This document shows, piece by piece, positions 1 to 6,567 of a stretch of DNA of 7,035 nucleotides (positions within the stretch are counted from its first letter, which is position 1; the number at the start of each line of letters is the position of its first letter). The stretch is taken from NCBI GenBank assembly GCA_002361175.1, contig DESG01000124.1, positions 1 to 7,035 on the forward strand, given 5' to 3'. This stretch comes from Lachnoclostridium sp. UBA3320 (GTDB lineage Bacteria > Bacillota > Clostridia > Lachnospirales > Lachnospiraceae). Under the pieces are notes generated by a model that was not told the origin of the DNA, made no database searches, and saw nothing but the letters and a program-made list of their open reading frames with translations. The translations under genes and the position numbers were made by a program.

Positions 1-28
1 TATAAAATTTTTTTCAAAGTTTATATTA
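1..28. repeat. Left arm of a perfect 28-bp inverted repeat
   Basis: These 28 bases are the exact reverse complement of positions 92-119, with 63 bases between the arms. The arm starts TATAAAATTTTTTTC and is very AT-rich. The match stops on the inner side at position 29 (against 91) but runs to the first base of the window, so it may continue further left. The stop codon that ends the acyltransferase fragment (26-28) lies in this arm. The pairing is read directly from the sequence. Whether it is a real inverted duplication or a fold-back artefact at a contig end cannot be told here. Confidence 0.9.
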
Positions 29-328
29 TAAATTTTTATTATTATCAAACCCAGAAATTAATGTAACAATATACAATGGAATATAAATTTTTAATATAAA
101 CTTTGAAAAAAATTTTATATCTTTTTGTTTATCTCTTAATAGATATCCAGAAATAATAAAAAATAATGAATTACCAAGTGCACCTCCTGTCGCAAGTGAT
201 GGTATAGGATAAATAGGTTCCATATGTGAATTGATTATCAATAACACTGCTACAACTTTTAAGAAATCTAAATTATAAAAATAAGTTTTTTTTACTTGCT
301 GGTTAACATTAATATTACTAGATATCAT
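26..328 (-). CDS. Truncated acyltransferase-3 family protein (N-terminal fragment)
   Basis: This 100-residue frame is the N-terminus of a membrane O-acyltransferase of the acyltransferase-3 (OafA/YrhL-like) family. Such proteins use many membrane helices to add acetyl or similar groups to surface sugars. Visible signs are NLDFLKVVAVLLIINSHM at residues 19-36, with the family's conserved His at 35, and the motif FFIISGYLL at 56-64, followed by the start of a further hydrophobic segment at 80-93. The family is usually over 300 residues, so about two thirds is missing. The ATG at 328 has a plausible ribosome binding site (AGGAATGAATT before the ATG) and lies 57 bases after the end of the decayed TagA-like gene. 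The reading frame ends at TAA 26-28, inside an inverted repeat, which suggests a rearrangement. It is probably non-functional unless the break is an assembly artefact. Family assignment is fairly sure; the substrate is unknown. Confidence 0.7.
   Translation of the reverse strand: MISSNINVNQQVKKTYFYNLDFLKVVAVLLIINSHMEPIYPIPSLATGGALGNSLFFIISGYLLRDKQKDIKFFSKFILKIYIPLYIVTLISGFDNNKNL
92..119. repeat. Right arm of a perfect 28-bp inverted repeat
   Basis: This is the partner of positions 1-28. It lies inside the acyltransferase reading frame and encodes roughly residues 71-79 (around FFSKFIL) on the minus strand, so it is probably the original copy. The left arm, outside any sensible acyltransferase sequence, is then the inverted copy. 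Base 120 would pair with the base just before the window, so the true length may exceed 28. Confidence 0.9.
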
Positions 329-385
329 AATTCATTCCTATCTTTCTATTTAACTATATTTATCTTTACTATGCAGATAGTACTC

Positions 386-1100
386 TCAAATAAGCTTTAC
401 AATTTTTATATTATTTATAAAATATCTTTTCGCCATTCTTACAGAATATTGTTTAATCTTATAAAACTATTCTAATTCATATACAATCATCTATTTAGGT
501 GTTCTCTTTATTATTCCTACTTCAAAATCAAGACTTATTCCTAACCTTAGCAAAATGAAAACACCCAGTTTGTTTCTACTATGGAAAATAAATAATTCCT
601 GTTTTGGACACCCAAGACACACAATAAATATATGTGGATTTGCATATTTAATCATATTTTCTGCATTTCACCAGCATCTTTTTCAAACCCATATGGTGGT
701 GAATATATTCCTTTAACATTTAATCCAGAATATTTTTTTGTTAAATTTTTTGCTGCTTTTGCAGCAACATCTCCAGCTGCTAAAAAAACATACTATATCC
801 TTTTATAGATGCTATCTTGCAAAGCAATGGAAAAAGGTCTGAATCAGAAATTTTTTCTTTTATTGGTGTTTTATACCATTTTGCAATCCAAATAAAAAAT
901 TTACCATCTGTAAGAACCAAATCAGCATTTTTATAAACCTTACATAATTCCCCACCATTTTATAACCGAACAATATGATCCACATTAGGTGTAACTACAT
1001 ATAAATTTTTATTTTGTTTTATTAAAACATCAACTTGATTTAATGCTTCTTTCATTGTCAGATTATTAATTTCTATATTCATAAATTTTATTCGTGTCAT
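386..1100 (-). pseudogene. Decayed second WecG/TagA/CpsF glycosyltransferase
   Basis: Reading the minus strand in three successive frames gives a nearly full-length WecG/TagA/CpsF protein, clearly diverged from the intact one at 1815-2558. From ATG 1100 it reads MTRIKFMNIEINNLTMKEAL, then VVTPNVDHIVRL, a TAA stop (960-962), then NADLVLTDG and PIKEKISDSDL. Near 781 the frame shifts and continues with GDVAAKAAKNL and GIYSPPYGFEKD. Near 655 it shifts again and continues with NPHIFIVCLGCPKQELF and GIIKRTPK. Two TAG codons (491-493 and 467-469) sit exactly where the intact paralog has Trp (PKWM and FEWFY). The C-terminal KRYF part ends at TGA 386-388. An AAAGG ribosome binding site precedes the ATG, 11 bases after the end of the ManC remnant, so the two once formed an operon. 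Three stops and two frameshifts make function very unlikely. The family normally transfers a sugar such as ManNAc to a lipid-linked acceptor at the inner face of the membrane. Confidence 0.85.
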
Positions 1101-1111
1101 TGTTTTACCTT

Positions 1112-1776
1112 TCATGTTTTTCCAGCATATTTCATTGTTCTAAAAAAATATTTGGTTTTATCACATATACTAATTATTTAACTAATTTGTACTTTGATAA
1201 TATTCAATTAAGTAATTGCTTCAACCATATGTTTGCATCCTGCCATAATTGTAACAACATCTTCAATCTGTATAAACTACTCTGCTACATACACAACAAC
1301 TTTTTCTCTATCTAAAACGACTGTCCATACTTCTTTATGGCAACTATGCATATCGTAACTCATATTCCCTCCTGTCTTCATAGATATACTTACTGCCATG
1401 ATTTCTCCACAAATATTAATTCTTTTTCAAGCATCTATACATATGGCGTTATACAACTACTATGTCTTTTGGCAGAAGCCAGAATGCCATCTCTGCCTGT
1501 GTTAACTACCATATCATTACATCCTATACAAAAAAGTGGAATGTCAAATTCATTAACCAAATTTGTATTCATACAATTACTATCAGGCATTACCTTGCCC
1601 TTCGTTTTATCTTCCATAACCTCAGACACTGCATCCAATGTTCTGGCATCCTTCCAAAAACCGTTATATCTTAATACTGTCTTTTTTTCTGATACTGCAT
1701 AATTAAAACTAATCTGATCTAAAATACTATATTTAAAAAGCAAATATCCAATAATCAGATGACGGAATTTTACCAT
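1112..1776 (-). pseudogene. Decayed C-terminal half of mannose-1-phosphate guanylyltransferase (ManC-like)
   Basis: The minus strand carries the back half of a ManC-type enzyme, which makes GDP-mannose from mannose 1-phosphate and GTP. From about 1776 it reads ISFNYAVSEK, RYNGFWKD, NEFDIPLFCIG, DGILASAKRHSSCITPYV, matching the end of the nucleotidyltransferase domain. After a TAG (1435-1437) it continues MLEKELIFVEKSW, the usual linker, then a TAA (1390-1392). A short deletion and frameshift follow, and the cupin domain is then readable: NMSYDMHS, EVWTVV, DVVTIMAGCKHMVEAIT, CDKTKYFF. It is broken by TAG 1277-1279, TAA 1208-1210 and TAA 1178-1180. The whole N-terminal catalytic part, including the nucleotide-binding GGxGxR loop, is absent. 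The 5' boundary is uncertain: an open frame starts at 1776, but the first 15 or so residues align weakly. The frame 1435-1776 is therefore a relic, not a gene. No symbol is given because the exact ManC subtype is not certain. Confidence 0.8.
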
Positions 1777-1814
1777 TTATTTTAAACTTAACATTCATTC
1801 TAACAACTTTCTCT

Positions 1815-2558
1815 CTATTTATATTTAAAAATCAAACCAAAAAACTTTCTGTCGTCAACAATATATCTTTTAAACATTCTCCTAGGATCACACAGTAAAC
1901 GATAAAACCATTCAAATCCTATTTTACGCATCCACTTAGGTGCGCGTTTTTGTTTCCCCGCTATAAAATCAATGGTAGCTCCAATAGAGAACGACATCGG
2001 AATATCATATTCTTTCATATTTTCATATATAAAAATGTCTTGTTTTGGAACTCCCATACCAACAAATAACATATCTGCTTTTGAGTCCTTCAATATTTGA
2101 TTTATCTTTTTAATTTCTTCAGGGTTATTATCAAAACCTAGAGGTGGTGAATAAACACCCGCAACTTTTAATCCCGGATTGGCTTCTTTTAGATTATCCG
2201 CTGCCAACTGAGCTACACCTGGTGCTGCACCTAACAAAAAGACAGAATAACCTTTATTAGCTGCAACTCTACATAACAGCAGTACTAAGTCAGAACCGCA
2301 AATTTTTTCTTTAAATGGTTTTCCATAAAACTTCGCAGTCCACATCAATGGATGTCCATCTACTAAAAGTAGTTCGCAATTTTTACATATTTTCTTAAAA
2401 TAATCATCCCATTCAATTCTAACAATCTGATCTACATTTGGTGTAATAACTTGGCCAATTATGTGATTTTGAATACAATTCTCTATGTGCGCAATAGCCT
2501 CATCCAATGACACATTATCAATGAATGTATTCATAAACTTCACTCTATTTTGAGGCAT
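1815..2558 (-). CDS. WecG/TagA/CpsF family glycosyltransferase
   Basis: This 247-residue protein is full length for the GT26 family (WecG, TagA/TarA, CpsF). These enzymes sit at the inner face of the membrane and transfer a sugar, often ManNAc, from a nucleotide donor to an undecaprenyl-linked acceptor. Family marks are TPNVDQ at 39-44, the VDGHPLMW stretch at 67-73 with its conserved Asp68, GSDL at 88-91, YSVFLLGAAPGVA at 104-116, VGMGVPKQDIF at 166-176, and the basic tail RAPKWMRKIGFEWFYRL followed by PRRMFKRY at 225-232. That tail is the membrane-contacting appendage in characterised members. The ATG at 2558 follows AGGAAGGAATGAAAGT, a good ribosome binding site, 20 bases after the SDR stop, so it is the last intact gene of the operon. 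Which sugar it transfers is not shown; the heptose neighbours make a heptose or modified heptose possible, but that is inference. A broken paralog lies downstream at 386-1100. Confidence 0.92.
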   Translation of the reverse strand: MPQNRVKFMNTFIDNVSLDEAIAHIENCIQNHIIGQVITPNVDQIVRIEWDDYFKKICKNCELLLVDGHPLMWTAKFYGKPFKEKICGSDLVLLLCRVAANKGYSVFLLGAAPGVAQLAADNLKEANPGLKVAGVYSPPLGFDNNPEEIKKINQILKDSKADMLFVGMGVPKQDIFIYENMKEYDIPMSFSIGATIDFIAGKQKRAPKWMRKIGFEWFYRLLCDPRRMFKRYIVDDRKFFGLIFKYK

Positions 2559-2578
2559 ACTTTCATTCCTTCCTAATG

Positions 2579-3547
2579 CTATCTACTTCTCCAATAATCA
2601 AGCATATCAACTATTGTCTGTTTCATTGGAATATCTTGTTTCCATCCAGTATCATTTTTAAGTTTAGTTACATCTCCTACAATAATTTTTTCATCAGTAG
2701 GTCTAATAAGCACTGGATCAACCTTTATTTTTAGTTTGTGCCTTATTTGTTCCTCAATCATAGTCACAATATCGCCCATCTTATATATGTACTCAGATGA
2801 GATGTTATAAACTTCACCTGCGATTCCTTTATCCGCAAGGAGGATAAGACCCTTCACAAGATCCCTCTGATCCATAATAGCTCTCTGTGTTTCAAGATTA
2901 CCAACACGCAATTCCCAAATGCCAGTCTTTTCTGCTTGAACAGCTCTCTTAGTAAAATCAGAAGTAACATCATTTACTTTACGAGTACCTGTCGAGTTGA
3001 AAATTCTGGCTCTAATACAACGAATATGATTATTCATAAAATATTGTAACGATATCAAATCCTGCCCAACCTTACTTACGCCATAGGGATGAAGAGGCTG
3101 TAATTGAGCTGTTTCTTTTACATATACTTCTCCCACGCCCTGCATCTGGTTAAGTGTTTCACCGTATTCAGCAGAAGAGCATGCTATGACAACCATAGGA
3201 TCGTAGTCAGGCTTAATATACTTTCTTGCCTTTTTAATTGTTTCATAAATATTAATTGTAGAATTGATATTTACATTGATAGTTTCTGAAGGACTTATCC
3301 ACGATACAGTTGGATATGATTGAGCAGCCAAATGATAAATCTGGTCAGGCATAAAATCCATGATAAGTTCATCAATACCTTGTGCATATCTCAAATCACA
3401 TTGTACAAATTTGATTGGAAGCGCAATCTGTTCAATGTTTTTCTTATTCTTATGCCATATACCGATTACTTCATCGCCACGATTATATAAAAATTCCACC
3501 ATGTGAGAACCAACCATACCACCAGCACCAGTTACTAATACTTTCAT
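2579..3547 (-). CDS. Extended SDR, GDP-mannose 4,6-dehydratase / 4-keto reductase (RMD)-like
   Basis: A 322-residue NAD(P)-dependent sugar-nucleotide enzyme of the extended short-chain dehydrogenase family. The Rossmann motif GAGGMVG is at residues 7-13, YHLAAQS at 71-77, CSSAEYG at 123-129, the catalytic YGVSK (Tyr155, Lys159) at 155-159, ARIFNSTGTRK at 180-190, and a family-typical end with RPTDEKIIVGD and TGWKQDIP. GDP-mannose 4,6-dehydratases have Ser/Thr-x-Glu before LYG; here the Glu position is Ala126, with a Glu one residue later. Together with VTSDF, the GNLE stretch and the YGVSKVGQDL stretch, this resembles the RMD (GDP-4-keto-6-deoxymannose reductase) branch more than true dehydratases. 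Its likely substrate in this operon is GDP-heptose or a 4-keto-6-deoxy derivative, which is inference. The start ATG 3547 overlaps the gmhA stop by one base (TAATG), with a strong GGAGGAA site just upstream inside gmhA. Family is sure; dehydratase versus reductase is not. Confidence 0.88.
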   Translation of the reverse strand: MKVLVTGAGGMVGSHMVEFLYNRGDEVIGIWHKNKKNIEQIALPIKFVQCDLRYAQGIDELIMDFMPDQIYHLAAQSYPTVSWISPSETINVNINSTINIYETIKKARKYIKPDYDPMVVIACSSAEYGETLNQMQGVGEVYVKETAQLQPLHPYGVSKVGQDLISLQYFMNNHIRCIRARIFNSTGTRKVNDVTSDFTKRAVQAEKTGIWELRVGNLETQRAIMDQRDLVKGLILLADKGIAGEVYNISSEYIYKMGDIVTMIEEQIRHKLKIKVDPVLIRPTDEKIIVGDVTKLKNDTGWKQDIPMKQTIVDMLDYWRSR

Positions 3548-4203
3548 TATTCATTTCCTCCAAAAAATCTATCTTCAAGCATCAGACAAAGACAATGATA
3601 AACAGGAAGATGTAATTCCTGAATCATATATGTTTCAATCTCAGGTACTTTAATCGCAACATCTGCAACTGATGCCAGTTCTCCTCCTTTTGCACCAGTA
3701 AGTCCTATAACCTTAATTCCAAGAGCTCTTGCTACAACTGTTGCGCTTATTAAGTTCTTGCTATTGCCGGATGTGGAAATTCCAAGAAACACATCACCCG
3801 ATCTGCCAAATCCATATAATTGTTGTGCAAACACTCCAAGTCCGTCTACATCGTTAATGTAAGCGGTAGAAAGTGCTTCGTGAGCAACAAGAGGTATCGT
3901 CATAAGACCTCTTTCAAGGTTGTGTGCTAACTTTTTTCCAAGAACTTTATCAATTTCTTTTAATTTCTTAGCAAACTCTGTTGGTACAATTCTTGGTGTT
4001 TTAAATCTTTTCATTAACTCCCCTGCGATATGCTCTGAATCAGCAGCGGAACCACCATTACCAGCAATAAGTAATTTGTGGTCATTCACATAACATTTTT
4101 CAAGAATAAGGTAAGCTTTTTCTATATCTTCTCTACATGATTCAAGACTTGGGTATCGTTCAATAAGTAAATCAATATGCTTTTGAATTCTATTCACTAA
4201 CAT
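3547..4203 (-). CDS. gmhA: Sedoheptulose-7-phosphate isomerase (GmhA)
   Basis: A cytosolic SIS-domain isomerase that converts sedoheptulose 7-phosphate to D-glycero-D-manno-heptose 7-phosphate, the first step of bacterial heptose synthesis. The 218 residues hold the N-terminal helix, the phosphate-binding loop GNGGSAADSEHIAGEL at 48-63 with the active-site His58 and Glu62, the SIS loop GISTSGNSKN at 141-150, and the C-terminal IQELHLPVYH at 194-203 with Gln195 and His203, which match the metal-site residues of known GmhA. Typical GmhA is about 190 residues. The extra length sits mainly between residues 68 and 105 (a Lys-rich stretch around KKLKEIDKVLGKKLAHNL). The ATG at 4203 overlaps the hddA stop by one base (TAATG) and follows a GGGGAATG ribosome site, so the two are translationally coupled. 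Its product feeds HddA. Confidence 0.94.
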   Translation of the reverse strand: MLVNRIQKHIDLLIERYPSLESCREDIEKAYLILEKCYVNDHKLLIAGNGGSAADSEHIAGELMKRFKTPRIVPTEFAKKLKEIDKVLGKKLAHNLERGLMTIPLVAHEALSTAYINDVDGLGVFAQQLYGFGRSGDVFLGISTSGNSKNLISATVVARALGIKVIGLTGAKGGELASVADVAIKVPEIETYMIQELHLPVYHCLCLMLEDRFFGGNE

Positions 4204-5210
4204 TAATCATTCCCCATTTCATACTCTTCTGGGCTATAATGAATGACTCTTGTTCCACTATCTTCAAATTTAAATGGAATATACATCAAGTCTTTCATTA
4301 CATCTGTTACTAATTTCTGCTTCTCTGGCTGAACATAAAACACAAGAAAGCCACCACCACCTGCTCCAAGAAGTTTTCCACCAAGAGCTCCAGCAGCCAT
4401 GCCTTTTTCATAGAGTTCATCAATACTTCCAGTACTGATGGCACTGCCAATACCTTTCTTTAATCTCCAAGTTATGTCTAACAATCTGCCAAAATCATCT
4501 AAATCCTTATTTTTATTTGTGAGAACTGCCTCTGCCTCATCCACAAGTTCATAAATCTTTTTAAGCCTTGCACGCTTTTCTTCAGATCTACTTACATTAT
4601 TGGCTTTCTGAATATCAGAAGAAAAATGAGTAAAACCAGTAAAGAACAACATTAAGTTGTTGTTGAGCTGTCTTTTTCTTTTTGGAGAGATAATTACTGG
4701 AAGAACCTCATATCCATCTGATCCGAAATTAATTCTATTAAATCCGCCAAATGAAGCAGCAATCTGATCCTGCCATCCACCAGCTTCATTGCAGAGTATA
4801 CGTTCAAGATAGATAGCCTCATCAGCCAATTTTTTCTTATCTGCATACTTTCCTTTTAATGTGTAAAATGCATTAAGCATACCAACAGCAAAAGAAGAAC
4901 TTGTTCCTAATCCAGAACGAGCTGGAAGATCAGCTTCATATATAAGTCTAATTTCTCTCATATCAAGCATTTTCATAGCTTCACGAATTGCAGGATGCTG
5001 TATATCGTTTATATCAGACACTTTTTCTGTTTTTGAATATGTCAACTCATTCGACCAATCAAAAAATCTAGGAAGATGTCTTACATTTACATAACAATAC
5101 TTATCAAACGTTGTGGAAAGAACAGCCCCACCATTCTCATTGAAATAGTCTTCCATATCTGTACCGCCGCCAAAAAACGACATACGGAAAGGTGTCTTTG
5201 TAATAATCAT
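4203..5210 (-). CDS. hddA: D-glycero-alpha-D-manno-heptose-7-phosphate kinase (HddA)
   Basis: A GHMP-family kinase of 335 residues that phosphorylates heptose 7-phosphate at C1 with ATP to give the 1,7-bisphosphate in the alpha form. This is the GDP-heptose branch rather than the HldE/ADP-heptose branch. The N-terminus TKTPFRMSFFGGGTDM (4-19) is typical of HddA-type kinases. The ATP-binding motif PARSGLGTSSSFAVG is at 96-110, the substrate-side GGWQDQIAASFGG at 144-156, and the C-terminal GHMP motif GGKLLGAGGGGFLVF at 277-291. All are intact and the length is normal. The start ATG 5210 overlaps the stop of the upstream fusion gene by four bases (ATGA) and has an AGAGGA site about nine bases before it. 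A fucokinase-like or other sugar kinase is less likely given the three other heptose activities beside it. Confidence 0.94.
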   Translation of the reverse strand: MIITKTPFRMSFFGGGTDMEDYFNENGGAVLSTTFDKYCYVNVRHLPRFFDWSNELTYSKTEKVSDINDIQHPAIREAMKMLDMREIRLIYEADLPARSGLGTSSSFAVGMLNAFYTLKGKYADKKKLADEAIYLERILCNEAGGWQDQIAASFGGFNRINFGSDGYEVLPVIISPKRKRQLNNNLMLFFTGFTHFSSDIQKANNVSRSEEKRARLKKIYELVDEAEAVLTNKNKDLDDFGRLLDITWRLKKGIGSAISTGSIDELYEKGMAAGALGGKLLGAGGGGFLVFYVQPEKQKLVTDVMKDLMYIPFKFEDSGTRVIHYSPEEYEMGND

Positions 5211-6475
5211 TTTAAAATTCCTCTTACAGCTTCTAATAAGCCGCCTTCTTCAATCTTTATCGTTTTGCATCCAGCAGCTTCACCTGCTTGTACATCTGAC
5301 TCAGAATCACCAATCAGCCAACTCTTCTCTAAATTTATATTTAAATCCTCAGCCGCTTTCAAAAGCATTCCAGGCTTCGGTTTACGGCAATCACAGTCAA
5401 ACTTAAGCTCTTCTATCTCGCCTTCATAGCCTTTGTGGGGGTGATGTGGGCAGAAATAAATGCCATCAAGATAAGCTCCTTGTTTGCCTAATTCTGTTTC
5501 CATCTTATTGTGAATTTCTTCTAGCTCTTCCCATGTAACCTCGCCTCTAGCAATAACTGGCTGGTTCGTAACCACTACCGCAAGATAGCCAGACGAGTTT
5601 ATGAATTTAATTGCTTCCGCTACATCTGAAAGCAGCTCGAATTCCTCTGTTTTTTTCAGAAAACCAACATACTTGTTTATCGTTCCATCTCTGTCCAAAA
5701 ATACAGCTTTTTGTTTATTTGAAAGATTCTTGACCCTGACTACTCCTTGTTTGTAGTCTTTCTCTACACTACTAAACCTTTCCGAAGTTCCCATATCTTT
5801 TACATACTCTGTTGAGTCGTAACAAAACATTTTTCCAGTTCCACACAATGGTTTAAGAATTTGACGATCAAGATCAATTTTCTTTACCTTGCCATCAACT
5901 TCTTTTCCGATTTCATTCATATTAATTCCACTTAATTCCAGTACTTTTGGTGAAATGACATACAAACCAGCATTAACACGGTTTCTATAAAAGACTGGTC
6001 TTTCATCTTCTTTGGCAAGCCAAGCATTAACCTGACTATTCTTATCAGCCACAATCAATCCACTATCATATGGATGAGAATTTGGATGTGTGAAAAGGGT
6101 TACTAATCCGCCTTTCTCTTTGTGATAATCAACCATTCGGTTAAAGTCTACATCAAATACAGCATCAGCATTTAAAAGCAGAAAGTCTTCTTTTAGGTTT
6201 AAGAAAAAAAGTGCTCCAGCATTTCCAAGCGGTTTGTCTTCAATAAAGTATTCAATATTAACACCCCATTTTGAACCATCATTAAAGTAATCTTGAATCT
6301 TTTCTGCCATATGCCCTATGGTGAGGATTAATTCTTTAAAACCTTGATCTCGTAAATAAATAATCTCTCTTTCCAAAACTGGAATTCCATCAATTGGGAT
6401 TAATGGTTTAGGAATGTTTGGGAATATTTCTGATATCCGAGTACCTTTTCCTCCTGCCATTATTACAACCTTCAC
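5207..6475 (-). CDS. hddC-gmhB: Fused heptose-1-phosphate guanylyltransferase and heptose-1,7-bisphosphate 7-phosphatase (HddC-GmhB)
   Basis: Two enzymes in one chain (residue numbers count from the upstream GTG at 6493). Residues 8-235 form a nucleotidyltransferase: the loop MAGGKGTR at 12-19, PKPLIPI at 28-34, EDKPLGNAGAL at 85-95, and the metal-binding LLLNADAVFDVD at 105-116. It would join GTP and heptose 1-phosphate to make GDP-heptose. Residues 262-428 form a HAD phosphatase of the GmhB type: FLDRDGT with nucleophile Asp267 and Asp269, VVTNQ at 307-311, Lys371 in CRKPKPGM, and GDSESD at 395-400. The GmhB zinc cysteines are present (CPHH at 348-351, CDC at 367-369). The phosphatase makes the substrate of the transferase, so the fusion joins steps three and four. 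The GTG at 6475 is preferred because GGAGG lies 11 bases before it; the GTG at 6493 is also open but is immediately followed by that same site and has a poor site of its own. First gene of the operon. Confidence 0.92.
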   Translation of the reverse strand: MKVVIMAGGKGTRISEIFPNIPKPLIPIDGIPVLEREIIYLRDQGFKELILTIGHMAEKIQDYFNDGSKWGVNIEYFIEDKPLGNAGALFFLNLKEDFLLLNADAVFDVDFNRMVDYHKEKGGLVTLFTHPNSHPYDSGLIVADKNSQVNAWLAKEDERPVFYRNRVNAGLYVISPKVLELSGINMNEIGKEVDGKVKKIDLDRQILKPLCGTGKMFCYDSTEYVKDMGTSERFSSVEKDYKQGVVRVKNLSNKQKAVFLDRDGTINKYVGFLKKTEEFELLSDVAEAIKFINSSGYLAVVVTNQPVIARGEVTWEELEEIHNKMETELGKQGAYLDGIYFCPHHPHKGYEGEIEELKFDCDCRKPKPGMLLKAAEDLNINLEKSWLIGDSESDVQAGEAAGCKTIKIEEGGLLEAVRGILK

Positions 6476-6486
6476 TTTTTTCGATT

Positions 6487-6491
6487 CCTCC
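6487..6491 (-). promoter_or_regulatory. Ribosome binding site deciding the hddC-gmhB start
   Basis: GGAGG on the minus strand, 11 bases before GTG 6475, whose product would begin with the usual nucleotidyltransferase sequence (M/V)KVVIMAGGKGTR. The longer reading from GTG 6493 would place this site inside codons 1-3, where it could not serve that start. Spacing is slightly long, so the choice is likely but not certain. Confidence 0.6.
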
Positions 6492-6558
6492 ACTTATCTA
6501 CCTATATAATCATTATTCTTTCTGATAATACATAACAATGTACAACCTCTTTTAGTGC

Positions 6559-6567
6559 TTTATAACA
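6559..6567 (-). promoter_or_regulatory. Candidate extended -10 promoter element for the heptose operon
   Basis: The minus strand reads TGTTATAAA, an extended -10 (TGn followed by TATAAA, five of six to consensus). It lies about 85 bases before the preferred GTG start. No good -35 hexamer is found 16-18 bases upstream. In DNA this AT-rich such matches arise by chance, so this is only a candidate. The operon promoter may also lie beyond the window. Confidence 0.25.

Noticed and set aside
1..119. The 28-bp inverted repeat as a transcription terminator or invertible promoter switch
   Set aside because: The 63-base loop is too long for an intrinsic terminator and there is no T run placed after the stem; no recombinase gene or promoter is seen nearby. 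The repeat is still reported as an anomaly.
467..493. TAG read as Trp or another amino acid (stop-codon recoding), because two TAG codons replace Trp
   Set aside because: The same gene also has a TAA stop and two frameshifts, and the intact genes use normal TGG for Trp and normal stops, so decay explains it better.
1094..1702. Plus-strand open frames at 1094-1315, 1337-1702 and 1462-1674
   Set aside because: They are antisense to the ManC relic, lack ribosome sites, and have Cys/His/Ser/Ile-rich compositions typical of shadow frames.
1435..1776. Minus-strand 113-residue frame as an independent gene
   Set aside because: It is the inner piece of a ManC protein whose sequence continues past the stop; it lacks the catalytic N-terminus and has no credible ribosome site.
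3104..3615. Plus-strand frames at 3104-3289 and 3415-3615
   Set aside because: They lie antisense to the intact SDR and gmhA genes and match no family.
5076..5429. Plus-strand frame of 117 codons
   Set aside because: It is antisense to the hddA/hddC-gmhB junction, whose minus-strand frames have full catalytic motifs.
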